Source: Mimachlamys varia (Eukaryota > Mollusca > Bivalvia > Pectinida > Pectinidae). Taken from it: a stretch of 64,000 nt of DNA. Shown here piece by piece: positions 46,300 through 58,224 of this stretch. How positions within the stretch are numbered: position 1 is the first letter of the stretch; each line of letters starts with the position of its first letter. A model generated the notes under the pieces. That model made no database searches. It was not told where the DNA came from and was given only the letters and a program-made list of their open reading frames with translations. Both the position numbers and the translations under genes were made by a program. The stretch is taken from NCBI GenBank assembly GCA_947623455.1, contig OX392533.1:35136729-35200728 (forward strand), in the 5' to 3' direction.

Positions 46300-46692
46300 T
46301 TTGGACGAAACTGTGGCGCGCAGGGCTGTATCGGAAATGCTGGTAGCTGATACCCTGTTGGCGTCGTAACAAGGGTGCACGATCAACCAGTACAGAGTCG
46401 CCAAACTCATGAATAATGGCGCTGCCAAGAAAACCGACCAAGTTTATGACCCGCTAAAGCAGTATGAATACTGCTATCACCTCTTTTAGCCTGACACAAC
46501 AGTTATTCTTCCAATCTGGTTCAATGAAAATATGGCCCGTTTCAGCACATTCATTTTTCACGCTAACATGTACCTATCCATTATTCATTGGCTAAAATTA
46601 CAAAACTCAACACTCGCGTTGTCGGCTGTCATTGGCTCGCCGGGGCGCCTCATGATTACCAGTATATAAGGCTTCTTGGCATTTTACTGCGG
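46300..46692 (+). promoter_or_regulatory. candidate orphan promoter (CCAAT boxes plus TATA)
   Basis: A CpG-richer, non-repetitive block in otherwise AT-rich DNA. It ends with two reversed CCAAT boxes (ATTGGCT at 46587 and 46631), the GC-rich word CGCCGGGGCGCC and TATATAAG at 46663-46670. A start site would be expected near 46695. An inverted repeat CTGCGG...CCGCAG follows at about 46687-46705. No coding exon is visible downstream, so it may drive a non-coding RNA, a transcript whose exons I cannot recognise, or nothing. Confidence 0.35.
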
Positions 46693-46740
46693 TAAACTGC
46701 CGCAGAAATTTGGTCAATCCTATATCTTTGCGTTATTTTA

Positions 46741-46828
46741 AAGATTTTTCAAGTCCGATCGGGGGGAATCAAACCCCTGCCCCCCTTTTTGTAAGACGAC
46801 AGTGCGCTACCTAGCTCATACTGCATCA
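46741..46828 (-). mobile_element. tRNA-like SINE head fragment, minus strand
   Basis: On the minus strand, TGAGCTAGGTAGCGCACTGTC and GGGGTTTGATTCCCCC resemble A- and B-boxes. The body domain is missing, and the left side abuts the candidate promoter transcript region. Degenerate; not a functional tRNA. Confidence 0.55.
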
Positions 46829-46837
46829 CTATATATA

Positions 46838-47371
46838 TACACTGTCATCCAAAAGTTTTGTTACAAATGTTGTGTACACATTAATCGATTTAGGCAACAA
46901 AAAAAGAACACAACTGATGCAAGTTCCTCAAGATAGTCTACTTATCAGTGATAATTGTCACTTTATGTCAAAATATTTAAGCCCTGCAAGTTGCAGGGAG
47001 GCAGGGAAGATTAAGAGAGGGGTCTATTTTTGATAATGTTCAAAAATGAGTAAAAAAAATTTTCTTTCATTTGCACAATTAAATGGAATTAATATTAATA
47101 ATGGGATCCGCTGTCAAAAATATAAGAAAGAAATATATTGTTGAACTGTATGTATTAAAAATGGGAAATTGCAAAAATATTGCATTTTTTGGATTTTAAT
47201 TGTACCAAAAACCATACATGTACAAGTATGTAGTTGAAAAATAACAAAACATTGTAAGCAGTTAATTATAACATAAAAATATTAATAGTAATGCAAACTT
47301 CAAAATAGGGTTTTGCTCAATTTAAAAGCATTTGCAGAAAAGATGTAACAGAACTTTTGGATGGCAGTGTA
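46838..47371. mobile_element. Tc1/mariner-like MITE with about 28-bp TIRs and TA flanks
   Basis: The left end TACACTGTCATCCAAAAG (continuing TTTTGTTACA) is matched by the reverse complement of the right end, with two differences. TA dinucleotides bound both ends. The 530-bp interior is AT-rich and non-coding. The start lies within a (TA)n run, the usual target. Confidence 0.85.
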
Positions 47372-49100
47372 TACCGGTATATCCCTATAATATATACCAC
47401 AGTATATGTGGTTCACCTGAGGATTTCCCACCACAAAAAAAAATTTGTATTTCCTACATCGAAATGTCAGAACGTTTTGTTGCCATTTACTCTTGAACAA
47501 CACCTGGGATTCTGTGAATTTTTTTCTGCTATTCAACTATGATAAGGTGCCCTAAACATTTTGTTGTGTTACAAATGTAATGCCAACAACAGTTAATCCA
47601 ACTTTCCTGTGCTAAGTGGCATCAAAATACAAGTGAGACCTGGGCCTTTACTTCTGCTGCCTGTTAGCTACTCGCTCCATGGCTTGGGATAAACCCCAAC
47701 TTTGTAACTTGCTTGAAACCGCTCAAGCCGGGGATCGTCCCACTACTTCTTTTAGCTAAGTGTGTTTGTTTTGTCTTTTGCTTTAATAGATCTGTCACTG
47801 CATATTATGTAATTTGTGTAGTAGGATTAAGTAGCCCCTACGAATGCCAAACAAATTTTGTTACAAAACCTGAACAAGTTAATTTAATTTGACTCAATAA
47901 ATTTTTGAACTTTCAATCTGTGTTTGTGTTGTGTATAAATCCACGCCTTGATCATCACCATTGAAAATATGAAATATTCCATAAGTTGGTTTTCTCCGGG
48001 TACTCTGGTTTCCTCCAAAACTTTCATCTCCCCACCTCCCAGCTGATGTACAAACAACCAGAGGCCAAAAATAGTGACAAGTTGATCATGAAATAACACC
48101 TGGAATATCTACATTATAATTTCGGCGATAAGACATGCCAAAGAAAATCACTGGACAACAGTCAACTACAACTTATTCACTTCATAGACCTATGAATTTA
48201 TGGATATAGATCTAGACTACTTACAAAATCAACAAAATCAAAAACTTTGTAAAAATGAATGCATGAAGCTGTATTGCTTGAATATATTTTATGCAATCTA
48301 ACATGCAACAACAACATTTTTGCTAAGGTGATTGCAAAAAAACAATATAAAGTGTTTGAAATCAAGACTAATAGAAATAAAACATCTAGAGGCCAACATC
48401 TCTAAATATAACTTTGTAGGCTACGATACATTGTCAAGTTGAGAAATTTATGAGACTTCCGTTATGTTTTATCACTGTTGAACAGTTTAATCCATAAACT
48501 TCCGAAGAGTGTTTGAAATTGTCGTGGATAGAATGTAACAGGTCTCGAAGAGTTCTACAACTGCTGTCATGTGACCAAAGGTAGCATATACATGTAGTTG
48601 CCATAATAAACATTGTCCTCCATTTGATGGAAGGTTATAGTATACCATCAAATATATTGCATAGATTTTCAATCTTTTTCTGGCAAGCACAAAACATTTA
48701 AGCAATTCAATTCAAATAAAACCATCTTAATAATTGATAACTTTCAAACCTAATCAATTCTGTATGAAATAATCATTAATCAAAATACATGTATTTGTCT
48801 TTAAGATAATTAATAAAGACAAATTATCAAAGGAATTTTAGTACATTTCACAAAGATATACCATGAATGGGTAATAATGAATAAATTTCATCAAATTTAT
48901 CCAAATGTAATCTTGCATAAAAGACAATTTTTTCAACGAATTCATAACACAGGCTTGAAGAATACAAATTTTTTATTAGATTGAAATCTCAGTGCACTAT
49001 TATATATATATATATAATTAGTTTACAGGGATTTAATAAAATTTCATAATGTGAAAATTATTTTTGACATTTTCGCTTCTCTACCACATCATTTATAAAC
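47372..49100. other. non-coding; SINE-body fragment at 47985-48070
   Basis: No gene is supported. The plus-strand phrase TTTTCTCCGGGTACTCTGG then TTTCCTCCAAAACTTTC (47985-48030) is the SINE body domain without a head. A (TA)n run lies near 49000. Confidence 0.5.
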
Positions 49101-49183
49101 ATATTTACCCCTGAATTTTCATCATGAACTATTCCAGCCTTTGAATTGGAAAGGTTCAAATTTGTCGTCAGGGGTGAATGAGT
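49101..49183. mobile_element. mini fold-back element, CCCCTGAA family
   Basis: TTTACCCCTGAA at one end and TCAGGGGTGAATGAG at the other form inverted repeats around a core with CCTTTGAATTGGAAAGG. Sister copies: 53581-53664, 57777-57853, 59500-59560 (truncated). Confidence 0.7.
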
Positions 49184-51396
49184 TAATTTAGCTATAGTCA
49201 GATTTTGTCGTACACCATGAAATATTGCAGTACCAGCATATCTTTCTGTTCATTAATTTAAAAAGGATATCAAATATTTAAATTTTCCATTCAAAATGCA
49301 ATTTATTAAGGAAACTTTTTTTTCTCTTTCACTTATCAGTAAAAGGCATTTGTCAGGTTTTTTCTTCATGATCTCAATCAAGTTTGGAAGTAATTAATTA
49401 ACTCAAGCAACTTGAGATCTAGAAAAGCTTGTAGATTTTCATTGATTTGAATTTCTTTTAATTGATTTGCGTACCTGTCAATCCCTCTTATTAAAATAGA
49501 AACAAGACTCTTAATTTCAGAAAATAAAATTCAGTATTTTCAACCAGTGAATTTGTTAAACTATTTCACTCATTCGAAGATCTATTGATTTCATTTAAAG
49601 GAATAACCCTATAACAAGTCATTAAAGGGCAACTAGGTCCCTTCAACAGGTAAATATACATCATATACGTTTCATCTGAAGAATTCAGATCTTCCCAAAG
49701 TACAAAGTACAAAGTATTATTGATTTTTACTTCTATCAATTCACCAACAATAAATAAGGAATTTAAAAACCTATAATATCATTTATTTGCCATTAACATT
49801 ATAGAATGTATTTTTGGTCAATATAAGCTGAATGTCTGGATTAGATGGTTGTTTGTGTACTTTGAATGCAGCGCGTGTGGACTGATCAAGCTATTGTCAA
49901 ACTCGTAGGCTATCTTCAGCCCGATTGGTTTCTAACAATACCCAAAAAACAAACTAAAACTTCATGAAAGCAGGTGGCAACCTCACAAACCCATCACTTC
50001 AAGGGCCCAAATCAGTATGTGTCCGATTTCTATATAATTCTCATTCATAATTTGCTCAATGTGAAATGTTTGCCTTTTTCTTTTATTTGTTTCTGCAATT
50101 CTAATAAGCAGCTTGCATACTCAAATTGGGCAGCAATATCATTTAGTGACAAAGACATGTATACTGTGGGGTGCCTTTTCATGAAGGCCTTCAACAAAAT
50201 GGAATAAATTCAAAATGTAATTTACAGAATAATAAATACAACACAATAGAAATATCGCTGAAGAAGAAAATAAGCAGGTGGCCAATTGCAGAAAAATAAA
50301 ATCATTTTATTCATTGATCAGAAAACTAAAGAAAAGAAATAATTTATATTATTGAATACAAAAACATTTCATGCATTCCAAATTAGAACTTCAAGTTTTC
50401 TGAAGATGATATTTCAAAAGAGATAGTTCTTTTATCTCGCAAAAGTACATCTCGGGACATCTTCCCGTTAAAGGTCACTTAAGGCAATCTTCATCTGAAA
50501 TGGCATGTGAGGACAAGCTCGCTCATCAAACAGGCCATTTAAGGTCAAATTTATCAGAAAGGTTGAATCGGGACAACTCCGCTCGACCAATAAACGTCAA
50601 TTACACACAAGCCTTAATACGATAATTTATCAGAGACTTGGAATGAAGACAAACGCAGATTAACTTAACGGAAAGGTATATAAACTAACTTTTGGTAAAG
50701 TATATTATACACAACAGACGATGTCTAACTCCAAATTCTATTTAATATTTAATTGATCCGATTAAAGTTGAAATAGCGGTACAGAGAGGTCAATTACAAA
50801 TTCTCGGGAGTAACACGTTCAGGTCCCAACAAAAACGTAAAAATTTTAATGATCTTGTACCTTAAACATAATTGTAAAAGTTCAAAACAGTTTTTTTTTA
50901 CGATTAAATTGGCATGTGTAAAAATCATGGCTTTTGTAAATAAAAATAAATGTTAAATATATTCAATTTCAATGGCTATAAACTTAATGAATTTTATAAA
51001 CATAACATTGAGTTAATTTAATCAAAGGCCCAAGTAAGTTATCAACAATGAAATAATATCTCTAATTTTTTTATAAAATTATTCTGAGAATAAAATTTTG
51101 ATGACATGCTTGAATTTTTCCAAATCTGAACATACGTCCAAATTTTAAATCAAATGATATTAATTGTAGCCTGATGTCAAAATGGTTATTTGTGCCAGTT
51201 ATTATCTAATAAGATATCGTATGTAAATAACAAATACCGGTAATTAACTTTACTAATACTGAAACAACCTCTGCGATTTTATTTGTTTACTTGTTGACAC
51301 CAAACAAAACCTAATGCTGTTTAATTTTAATATGGTCGAACCAAAACATAGCCTACAAGCTAATTAGTCCGAGTTAAATATATTCAATCTACATTA
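49184..51396. other. non-coding, AT-rich; degenerate repeats near 50440-50620
   Basis: No gene is recognised. Around 50440-50620 words such as CATTTAAGGTCA and TCGGGACA recur loosely. The short plus-strand frame at about 49974-50207 has no recognisable features. Confidence 0.45.
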
Positions 51397-51738
51397 ATTG
51401 TTACTTAAATCAGTCTGTTACAAACATCCATTTTACATTGTTAACTTGAATCGGTCTGCTACAAACATCCATTTTACATTGTTAACTTGAATCGGTTTGT
51501 TACAAACATCCATTTTACATTGTTAACTTGAATCGGTTTGTTACAAACATCCATTTTACATTGTTAACTTGAATCGGTCTGCTACAAACATCCATTTTAC
51601 ATTGTTAACTTGAATCGGTCTGTTACAAACATCCTTTCTACATTGTTAGCTTGAATCGGTCTGCTACAAACATCCTTTTTCCATTGTTAGTTTTAATTGG
51701 TCTGATGCAAACATCCATTTAACATTGTTAGCTTGAAA
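51397..51738 (+). repeat. 41-bp tandem repeat, about 8 units
   Basis: Units of ACAAACATCCATTTTACATT plus GTTAACTTGAATCGGTCTGYT repeat at 41-base spacing; the last two or three are diverged. Non-coding. Confidence 0.92.
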
Positions 51739-52934
51739 TACTAGTCCATCACATGTGGTTATTACCGGTATCCTGCATTTTAATCAGTCATCTTGATTTG
51801 TTAATGGTTTATATCAGGGATATACCATTCCTTAATATTTTTTTTCTCTTCAAACTCACTCTACAGGAAAAACTAATGGAAAGGTGAATATTTTTAAAAT
51901 AAATCAAAATTATTATCTCCGAATTTCCATGGCAATATCACTTGAACAAAACAACATAATACAATATATATACATCAACAACATGAAAATGAGCGATGAA
52001 AATAGAGACATTCTGACAGTTTTATACATTAAGTTTACGTTTGTGGGGAAACGATAAAGGAATTTTATTTATAGCTGTGTTCGTCAGGATTAATTCTTTA
52101 AGAGATATCAGAAAGCTCCATTGCACCATGTAACTACTTTTTCTTCCGCGTAGTCCCATGAATAACTTCGTACGATACTCCGTGTATCACAATTACTGCG
52201 CAACATTAGCCGCGGATCAGGAAAAAAACCTGTGGAGGTCGCTTCACACTGTTGATCACAATAGCTAATTAACTGCAATACATCATGAAAGCCTCTCGCT
52301 TGATTTCGTTACGATTCCTTCCCACCTTACTCAATTTGTATTGTGTTCATGGGGCAATGAATCTTGATAGTTTGTGCGTTAAGAAAAATGGCAAACCTTG
52401 AGTCAAACTTAACATGGACAGATAAAATAAAGCCACAGTACCTGGCGGAAATTGTTCCTAATTGATACAAATTCGCAAAGCAAACAAACTGATTGAGGTT
52501 TAATTACGTTCTCCCGATAGCGCGACATATTTCTAATGTCTTAAGATCTAGATGTATGTGTTTGCACATTGAATTTAGGTCTAAGAGGGCGTCAGAGTGT
52601 TCTACACGGCGTCAACTGAAGCAATTACCAGTTCCCGAGGTGGTCTAAATTCCTTTTGGGTACTGTAAAATTTATGATAGTTTGCAGCTTTCCGAGTTCA
52701 TTATGAGATTTAACCTTATCTGCAACAGTTCTACTGAAGCTACGATAATCATACACATTTTCAAATCCAATGTAATATTTCCGTACCGACATTTACGAAC
52801 GGCACTGACTGAATTGTGAACTGCGTAGGTTGGTTGACAACGGAAAGTTACTGATTAAATGTTTTCTCCGATGCAACACCGACTTTTACCAAGATAAATA
52901 TGGACAATCAGGTGAAGCAGTGGATTATATAGAG
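51739..52934. other. non-coding; complex, non-repetitive patch 52080-52640
   Basis: The segment 52080-52640 is of higher complexity with homeodomain-type words (TAGCTAATTAACTGC near 52262, TTTAATTACG near 52500). It may be regulatory. No exon is recognised. Confidence 0.4.
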
Positions 52935-53285
52935 AACACACCTTCACCATGTCCTGTAGGGTTTGATTCCCGATTTGATTTTAAAAGGAATCGCGCCACC
53001 ATAAATGCAAGCAGTACAGTTATACCTCACCAAAATGTTCATGGTTTAATGTACCTTGAACTGATTGTCATAAAAGACAGCACACTAATTGGTGGGTGTT
53101 GCAGTATCTGTGCTGTTATGCATTCAAGTAAAATGGCATTATAAAAGATGCCGTTGGAAACACGGTTTCACAATTCATGTCCAGCACACATGAATACATA
53201 CACATGTACACATATGGAGATATTAGCAAGGTGGTATATGACAAATAGTTAGCCCCCGATAAGGCAGCTCCTGCAAACTCCTCAG
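52935..53285 (+). mobile_element. retroposon-like segment upstream of a shared 3' tail
   Basis: GGGTTTGATTCCCG at about 52960 looks like a tRNA B-box. The segment runs into the conserved tail at 53286-53430. A 104-codon open frame overlaps it but starts at a non-ATG codon and has no recognised domain, so it is not called as a gene. Confidence 0.4.
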
Positions 53286-53430
53286 AATTGTATATGATAG
53301 AACTGTATGTGTCAATTGTATTGATTGTATAAGAAGAATTGTATATCTATGTACTGTAAAGTACTTAAGAGCCTTCAGTGGCTTATAAGATATAGGGCGC
53401 TACATCAAATGTTGTATATTTATTTTATTT
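53286..53430 (+). repeat. retroposon 3' tail, copy 1 (GTAAAG...GGGCGCTA)
   Basis: ATTGTATTGATTGTAT, ATCTATGTACTGTAAAG, GTGGCTTA and TAGGGCGCTA followed by ATCAAAT and TTGTATATTTATT are shared with 61622-61760. A tail of the AAAGCGCTTTAGAG...GCGCTATA type is common at the 3' ends of LINEs and their SINE partners. Confidence 0.75.
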
Positions 53431-53580
53431 AACTACACCCCGAACGAAAGTATTATAATACGTCTGTATTGTGGATTATGAATGAAAATATTGTGATAGA
53501 AGATTATTAGTTTCCTAAATTGTTTACAGATTTTGGTAGCTTACTTTTGATACACTGTCATCTTTACTAAGCAAATGAAC

Positions 53581-53664
53581 TCATTCACCCCTGAAATTTC
53601 ACAATGACATGTTCCAACCTTTGAACTAATGGAAATGTTAAAACGCATTTTCAGGGGTGAATGC
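53581..53664. mobile_element. mini fold-back element, CCCCTGAA family
   Basis: TCATTCACCCCTGAA and TTCAGGGGTGAATGCATGA form inverted ends, with CCTTTGAACTAATGGAAATG in the middle. Best-preserved copy in the window. Confidence 0.75.
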
Positions 53665-53987
53665 ATGAATCAACTGTCACGCATCTTTGGCCTTCTTCCT
53701 GTATCAGCACATGATGCTAGATTTTTACCACAATTATACCCCGTGTTATTCCACTCTCAAACCATTGTATAAACGTGCTGACTGTTGGATAAATATATGT
53801 TATATAACACTAGGGGTATATGACCTTCCGGACTTTTGATTGGTTGAGAAGTTGAACTTTGACCGGAAATCACCATTGTTGATGTTGTCATGCACAACTA
53901 AGTTAATTTGCAAGTATATAATTAATGCGAGAGGTTTTCACGCAAATAGTCTGTGGTTCATTCCAAAAATCAACACTGACACTACTG

Positions 53988-54198
53988 ATTTAATATTGTG
54001 GTAGAAACAGGTCACACAACTCTTGGTTATTGGATATGGGATTTATTTCACTCTCTTTAATCATTTTTTAAAAGTTACAAAAGACACTTGCTAAAGCTTG
54101 TGTCTGTGGTAAAAAAAATGATTAACTTGAGGGAAATAAATTCCATATCCAAAAGTCACTCGTTGTGTAACCCCTATATATACCACAACATCTTAAAT
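53988..54198. repeat. 210-bp near-palindromic fold-back element
   Basis: Arms pair over almost the full length: TTTAATATTGTGGTAG / CTATATATACCACAACATCTTAAA outside, TTGGATATGGGATTTATTTC with its counterpart, TTAATCATTTTTT, and an inner AGACACTTGC / GCTTGTGTCT around a short loop. Mismatches are scattered. A fold-back MITE is likely. Confidence 0.75.
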
Positions 54199-55287
54199 AA
54201 GACTTTGGTTGCATTTTCGTTTTTCTTGTCTTTTATTTAAGTTTATATCTGTTAAGGATATTCTCTAACAATTGTTTTGATATTTTAACTAAGCGCTATG
54301 ATCAATAAACTTAGAATACAACATATGGCACATTGCACAGAAAAGTTCAGACAATAATAAGGAAATTATTTTTAATAAAAAAATGAATTTCAAGAGTGTT
54401 CTTATGGAAAAATGAGACAGGAAAACCAAATTCCATTTTTTGTTTTTTCAAAATTCCTTTCTGCCATATTACATATAAGGCAGACATGACCCAGAGCTTG
54501 GCTGAAAAGAACTTAACAGTCATTAATTGCTAAACAGAAACATTTAAACATCTGCACGCCGACTTTCTTTTTAATCAATTAGAACAAACTGAAACATTTC
54601 AATATCCAGATTTACTTGAATCCCAGGACGGCAGTGAAAAATATGATTAATGCTGATCTTTGGAGCTGGCAAGGGCTGTATAGCCCTAGAGGGAGGACGA
54701 TCGGTCCGACATTAGTCTGACATTTATACCTCAACATTTTATAATTAGGCACAACCAAACCCAGCTTTGAGTCACTGTAGCAATATGTTTATCACTGGGC
54801 ATTTCGTTCCACTTGTCAAGTGAGTTATCTCCCCTGTTGAGAATTACGCCGATTACGTGTTACAAATCCAGAGTATTTCGGCCGTAAAGTAAAGAAGATT
54901 AGGGATTATCTGTAATTAAAATGCCTTATATCAATGGGAATGAATCCGGGAGGTTTCGTCCCTGAATTACGTTAAGAATCTGTCCCTCATTATCTTTGAA
55001 AATGAATTGTTTTTTTTCTGTCCCCCGATAACGATAAGAATCTCTCACCACCTGTACTTAGTAATTCCAAGTAGAAGCTATATTAAATCTAACAAAAGAA
55101 TTGTTAAATATTAACTTCATGACACGTCAACTATAGAACCCTGTGAATATCTACTTTCATGAAATGAATAGAAATGCTCTAAATGTGTTTGGCATGTGAA
55201 TTTAATTAAAACACATCATCATGAATTGGCAAATGATATAAATCATATTGCTTAATACAAAGCATTTATATAACCCATGATTTTTAA
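54199..55287. other. non-coding; complex patch 54650-55060
   Basis: No gene. A small perfect stem-loop, AGGGCT-GTAT-AGCCCT, is at about 54673-54688. The 54650-55060 segment is non-repetitive and less AT-rich, with homeodomain-type words (GATTAGGGATTATC near 54897). Confidence 0.45.
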
Positions 55288-55678
55288 AGGCCCAATATAC
55301 GTAACATTCGGCAAAACTTGAAGTGAAAATCAAGCCTAATAACTTATCATATTTATAGATTTAGTTAAGATTAACTGATATCACCAATATTCAAGATGAA
55401 TTCTTATGCGGTTACCGGTACAGCAGCAGTTGAAACTTGGTACTTGTAAACACACGTCCATTTTGAACTGTCTTCTAACTTCAGCTTGTTGTTGAAGTGG
55501 GCCCCACCTGAATTATTTTTGATTCTTTGGATTTTTCTGTCAACATGCAGTTTCTTGTTAGTTACTGCTCAGGTTTACTTCATTTAAGTCCTATTTTTGC
55601 ATGTTTATCAACTGGATCTTTTTTTTGAGAATTTTTCAGAAACACGAAAAGTTTCCTGAAGTTACGTATATTGGGCCT
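55288..55678. mobile_element. 391-bp MITE, copy 1 (AGGCCCAATATACGTAAC ends)
   Basis: The left AGGCCCAATATACGTAAC and the right GTTACGTATATTGGGCCT are perfect 18-base inverted repeats. A closely similar copy is at 59892-60275. Both carry GCGGTTACCGGTACAGCAGC and GTTGTTGAAGTGGGC inside. Non-coding. Confidence 0.9.
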
Positions 55679-56073
55679 AATATTACAGTATTCTTTTCCA
55701 ATTAACAGGAATATCAAATATATACAGGAAACTTATGCAGTTCTCTTACAATTTATAAACCCACTTGCAACAAGGGTTATTTGCACGTAAGGCGACAACT
55801 AGATAATTAAAGCTTATTAATTTCGTTTTCAGATTAAATAAGATACAACACATGTATCCTGTTTCAGGCTATTATCAAGTACATTGTACTTCGCATTTAA
55901 GGTCATGATAGCAGCATAATGTGTTTTTTTGAAAAAGTTTACGATAATATGGAGTTTAAAAAATATTTTATAATTTGTACGATATCATAGAGGAACTGGC
56001 TAGTTTCATCCTCCCCTGGTGAGATTGACAGGCATTTTGTTACTTGCCGTATATCCCACCTCATTTTAATCTC

Positions 56074-56110
56074 ATTTGCATAATTAATTTCATTCAGACA
56101 GGTGTGAAAA
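56074..56110 (+). promoter_or_regulatory. candidate enhancer core: octamer/POU-homeodomain plus T-box site
   Basis: ATTTGCAT (octamer) at 56074-56081 overlaps GCATAATTAAT (POU-IV/III and homeodomain type) at 56078-56088. ACAGGTGTGAAA (T-box half-site, also an E-box CAGGTG) follows at 56098-56109. Such density could arise by chance in AT-rich DNA; function is inferred. Confidence 0.3.
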
Positions 56111-56134
56111 GGTATCATCTTCTCCCGAAGAAGA

Positions 56135-56435
56135 CACTCACTACTGGTCAGCGTTTATCTTAACAGAAAAGGGCGCTAAATTAAGATCTTGGACGCTGGT
56201 CATTCAAGGTAACTGGTCAGTCCTAGTGAGGATAAAGGCTATTTTAGGACATCTGCCTTCCCTTAAAGTGACCACTGGTCAAGAGCGTGTGTTGACCAGT
56301 GGTCAGCAACAGTTTAGGTCATTGTTGTCTTTGTGACGGTCCGAGTTTCAGCGGCCAAAGGTCAATGGTTAAATCTGAAGCTATACACACCTGATATCAA
56401 TAGCGGGAATGGTTCCTGTAAGGACATGAGCCTGA
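56135..56435 (+). repeat. TGGTCA-rich segment, duplicate 1
   Basis: This segment is about 80-90 percent alike by eye to 56885-57165. Shared words include AGAAAAGGGCGCTAA, GGACGCTGGTCATTCAAGG, AAAGGCTATTTTAGGACATC, TTGACCAGTGGTCAGCAACA and ATACACACCTGATATCAATA. No reading frame is conserved between the copies. Confidence 0.85.
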
Positions 56436-56884
56436 TCATGAGGTAAAATCATGAATTAATTGTCAGTTTGATTATGAACCGTACAATAAACATTAAAATT
56501 CAGCTTAATCAATTTTGTATTCAAAATAATCTTTGGTCAGAATTAGAATGTATAGCAGAAGCTGGTAAATTAAATTTTTAATACTTTTGTTTGCAAAAAT
56601 ATACTGTAAAACAGGAAAAATTAGTCCTAAATTTATTTTTGCGCTTTCGCCCAAAAATGGAAGGGTACATCAAAGACAAGGCAAATATTTTACCAATTAT
56701 AAGGCAAATGTGAATCATTTTACATGTACATTGCAGATCCAAGTTTTTCTACATTTCAGAGGATGAATTTAAGATAGGGGGAACTCAAACCTTTTCATGA
56801 GAGGGCAAATTCAAAATAAAGACAGGGTGAAAAATCACCATTCTACAGTATTTTTCATATGTAAAGTCTATTTTTTTGGACATT

Positions 56885-57165
56885 TTCTTACTACTGGTTA
56901 GCGGTCATCTTTACAGAAAAGGGCGCTAAGTTTGTGGACGCTGGTCATTCAAGGTAACTGGTCAGTCCAGGATAAAGGCTATTTTAGGACATCTGCCTTC
57001 CCTTAAACAGACCACTGGTCAAGAGTGCATGTTGACCAGTGGTCAGCAACAGTTTAGGTCATTGTTGTCTTTGTGATGGTCAGTTCCAGCGGTCGAAGGT
57101 CAATTGTTAAATCTGAAGCTATACACACCTGATATCAATAGAGGGAAAGGTTCCTAAGGACATTG
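56885..57165 (+). repeat. TGGTCA-rich segment, duplicate 2
   Basis: Second copy of 56135-56435, about 750 bases away, with several small deletions (for example GATCTTGG and CTAGTGAG missing). Related but more diverged copies appear at 58225-58510 and 58660-58800. Confidence 0.85.
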
Positions 57166-57776
57166 ATGATGCACAATTGAGCGGTTAAATCAGTCTCATT
57201 CAGGACAAAATATTTTACATTTAAACCAGCTAAATTAGATTTATATATACCTTGACTAGCGTTAGAATGTGTAGATAAGAACCTGATGAATAATTCTAAA
57301 ATACTTGACACTGTTTGCACAAAAATATTTTCAAAATATTTTTTCATATTTAAATAATTTTTCATATTCATAGAGTTTTCATTATTCCTTATATAGGGGA
57401 TTTTTGTTTTCTGATTTACAACATATATTTTCAGACATTTCAACTCAGAGGCTCCAGGAGAAAAGATCTTAATTTTCTAAAAAAAAATTAGTTTAGCCTA
57501 TATATCAATACAAAAGTTCACTTTCTACATTTGATAGCTTAATATACCCTAAACTTTTCAAAAACTTTGTTTCCTAGCATAATTTTTTTCTACAGGCAGC
57601 ACTTTTAACCAAACACTGTTAAGCATATGACATATATCTTATCAAGTATTTCTTCACCATGAGTAAAATATTTATCTGAATAGTTAGATCTTATTTTTTT
57701 TTATTTTTTATTTTGAACAGTCAGATACTTATACAAATGTGGTTGCAGACACTTAAATTCAAGTTCATCTTAACAT

Positions 57777-57853
57777 ATTCACACCTGAAGTTTCATAATG
57801 GACTATCCAAACCTTTGAAATGGGAGAGTTTAAATGCGTCTTCAGGGGTTAAT
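57777..57853. mobile_element. mini fold-back element, CCCCTGAA family
   Basis: ATTCACACCTGAAG and CTTCAGGGGTTAAT are inverted ends around CAAACCTTTGAAATGGGAGAG. Some substitutions in the ends. Confidence 0.65.
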
Positions 57854-58224
57854 TATTTAAACTAATTACTGATTCTGAATTCTATTAGATGTATAATTGT
57901 CAAATACAATTTCAAAGGATAGTCTTTAGTTTTTTCCCCTTTGACCTAAAAATATATTAACAGATTATCATTTAAAGTATAAAATGATGACTACTGTCAC
58001 TCATCAATTAAATTTTTACCAGAAATTGCTTCTGAAGACAGAGACATGTACAAATATAATTTGAAAGGTCATCAAACATGAACAGAGGTCAAGCCATTTT
58101 GATATGAAATGACCATTGGTCATTTTTATTTCATAAAGAAAATACTGTGTGGCCCGAACTTCACCTCAGTCAAAATTAGCATTTACCAAAACCAGGACCA
58201 TTTGAGGACAAATTTCAGCTGCCA

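Noticed and set aside
52830..53144. 104-codon plus-strand open frame
   Set aside because: Starts at TTG, contains a tRNA B-box-like word and runs into a retroposon tail; no domain.
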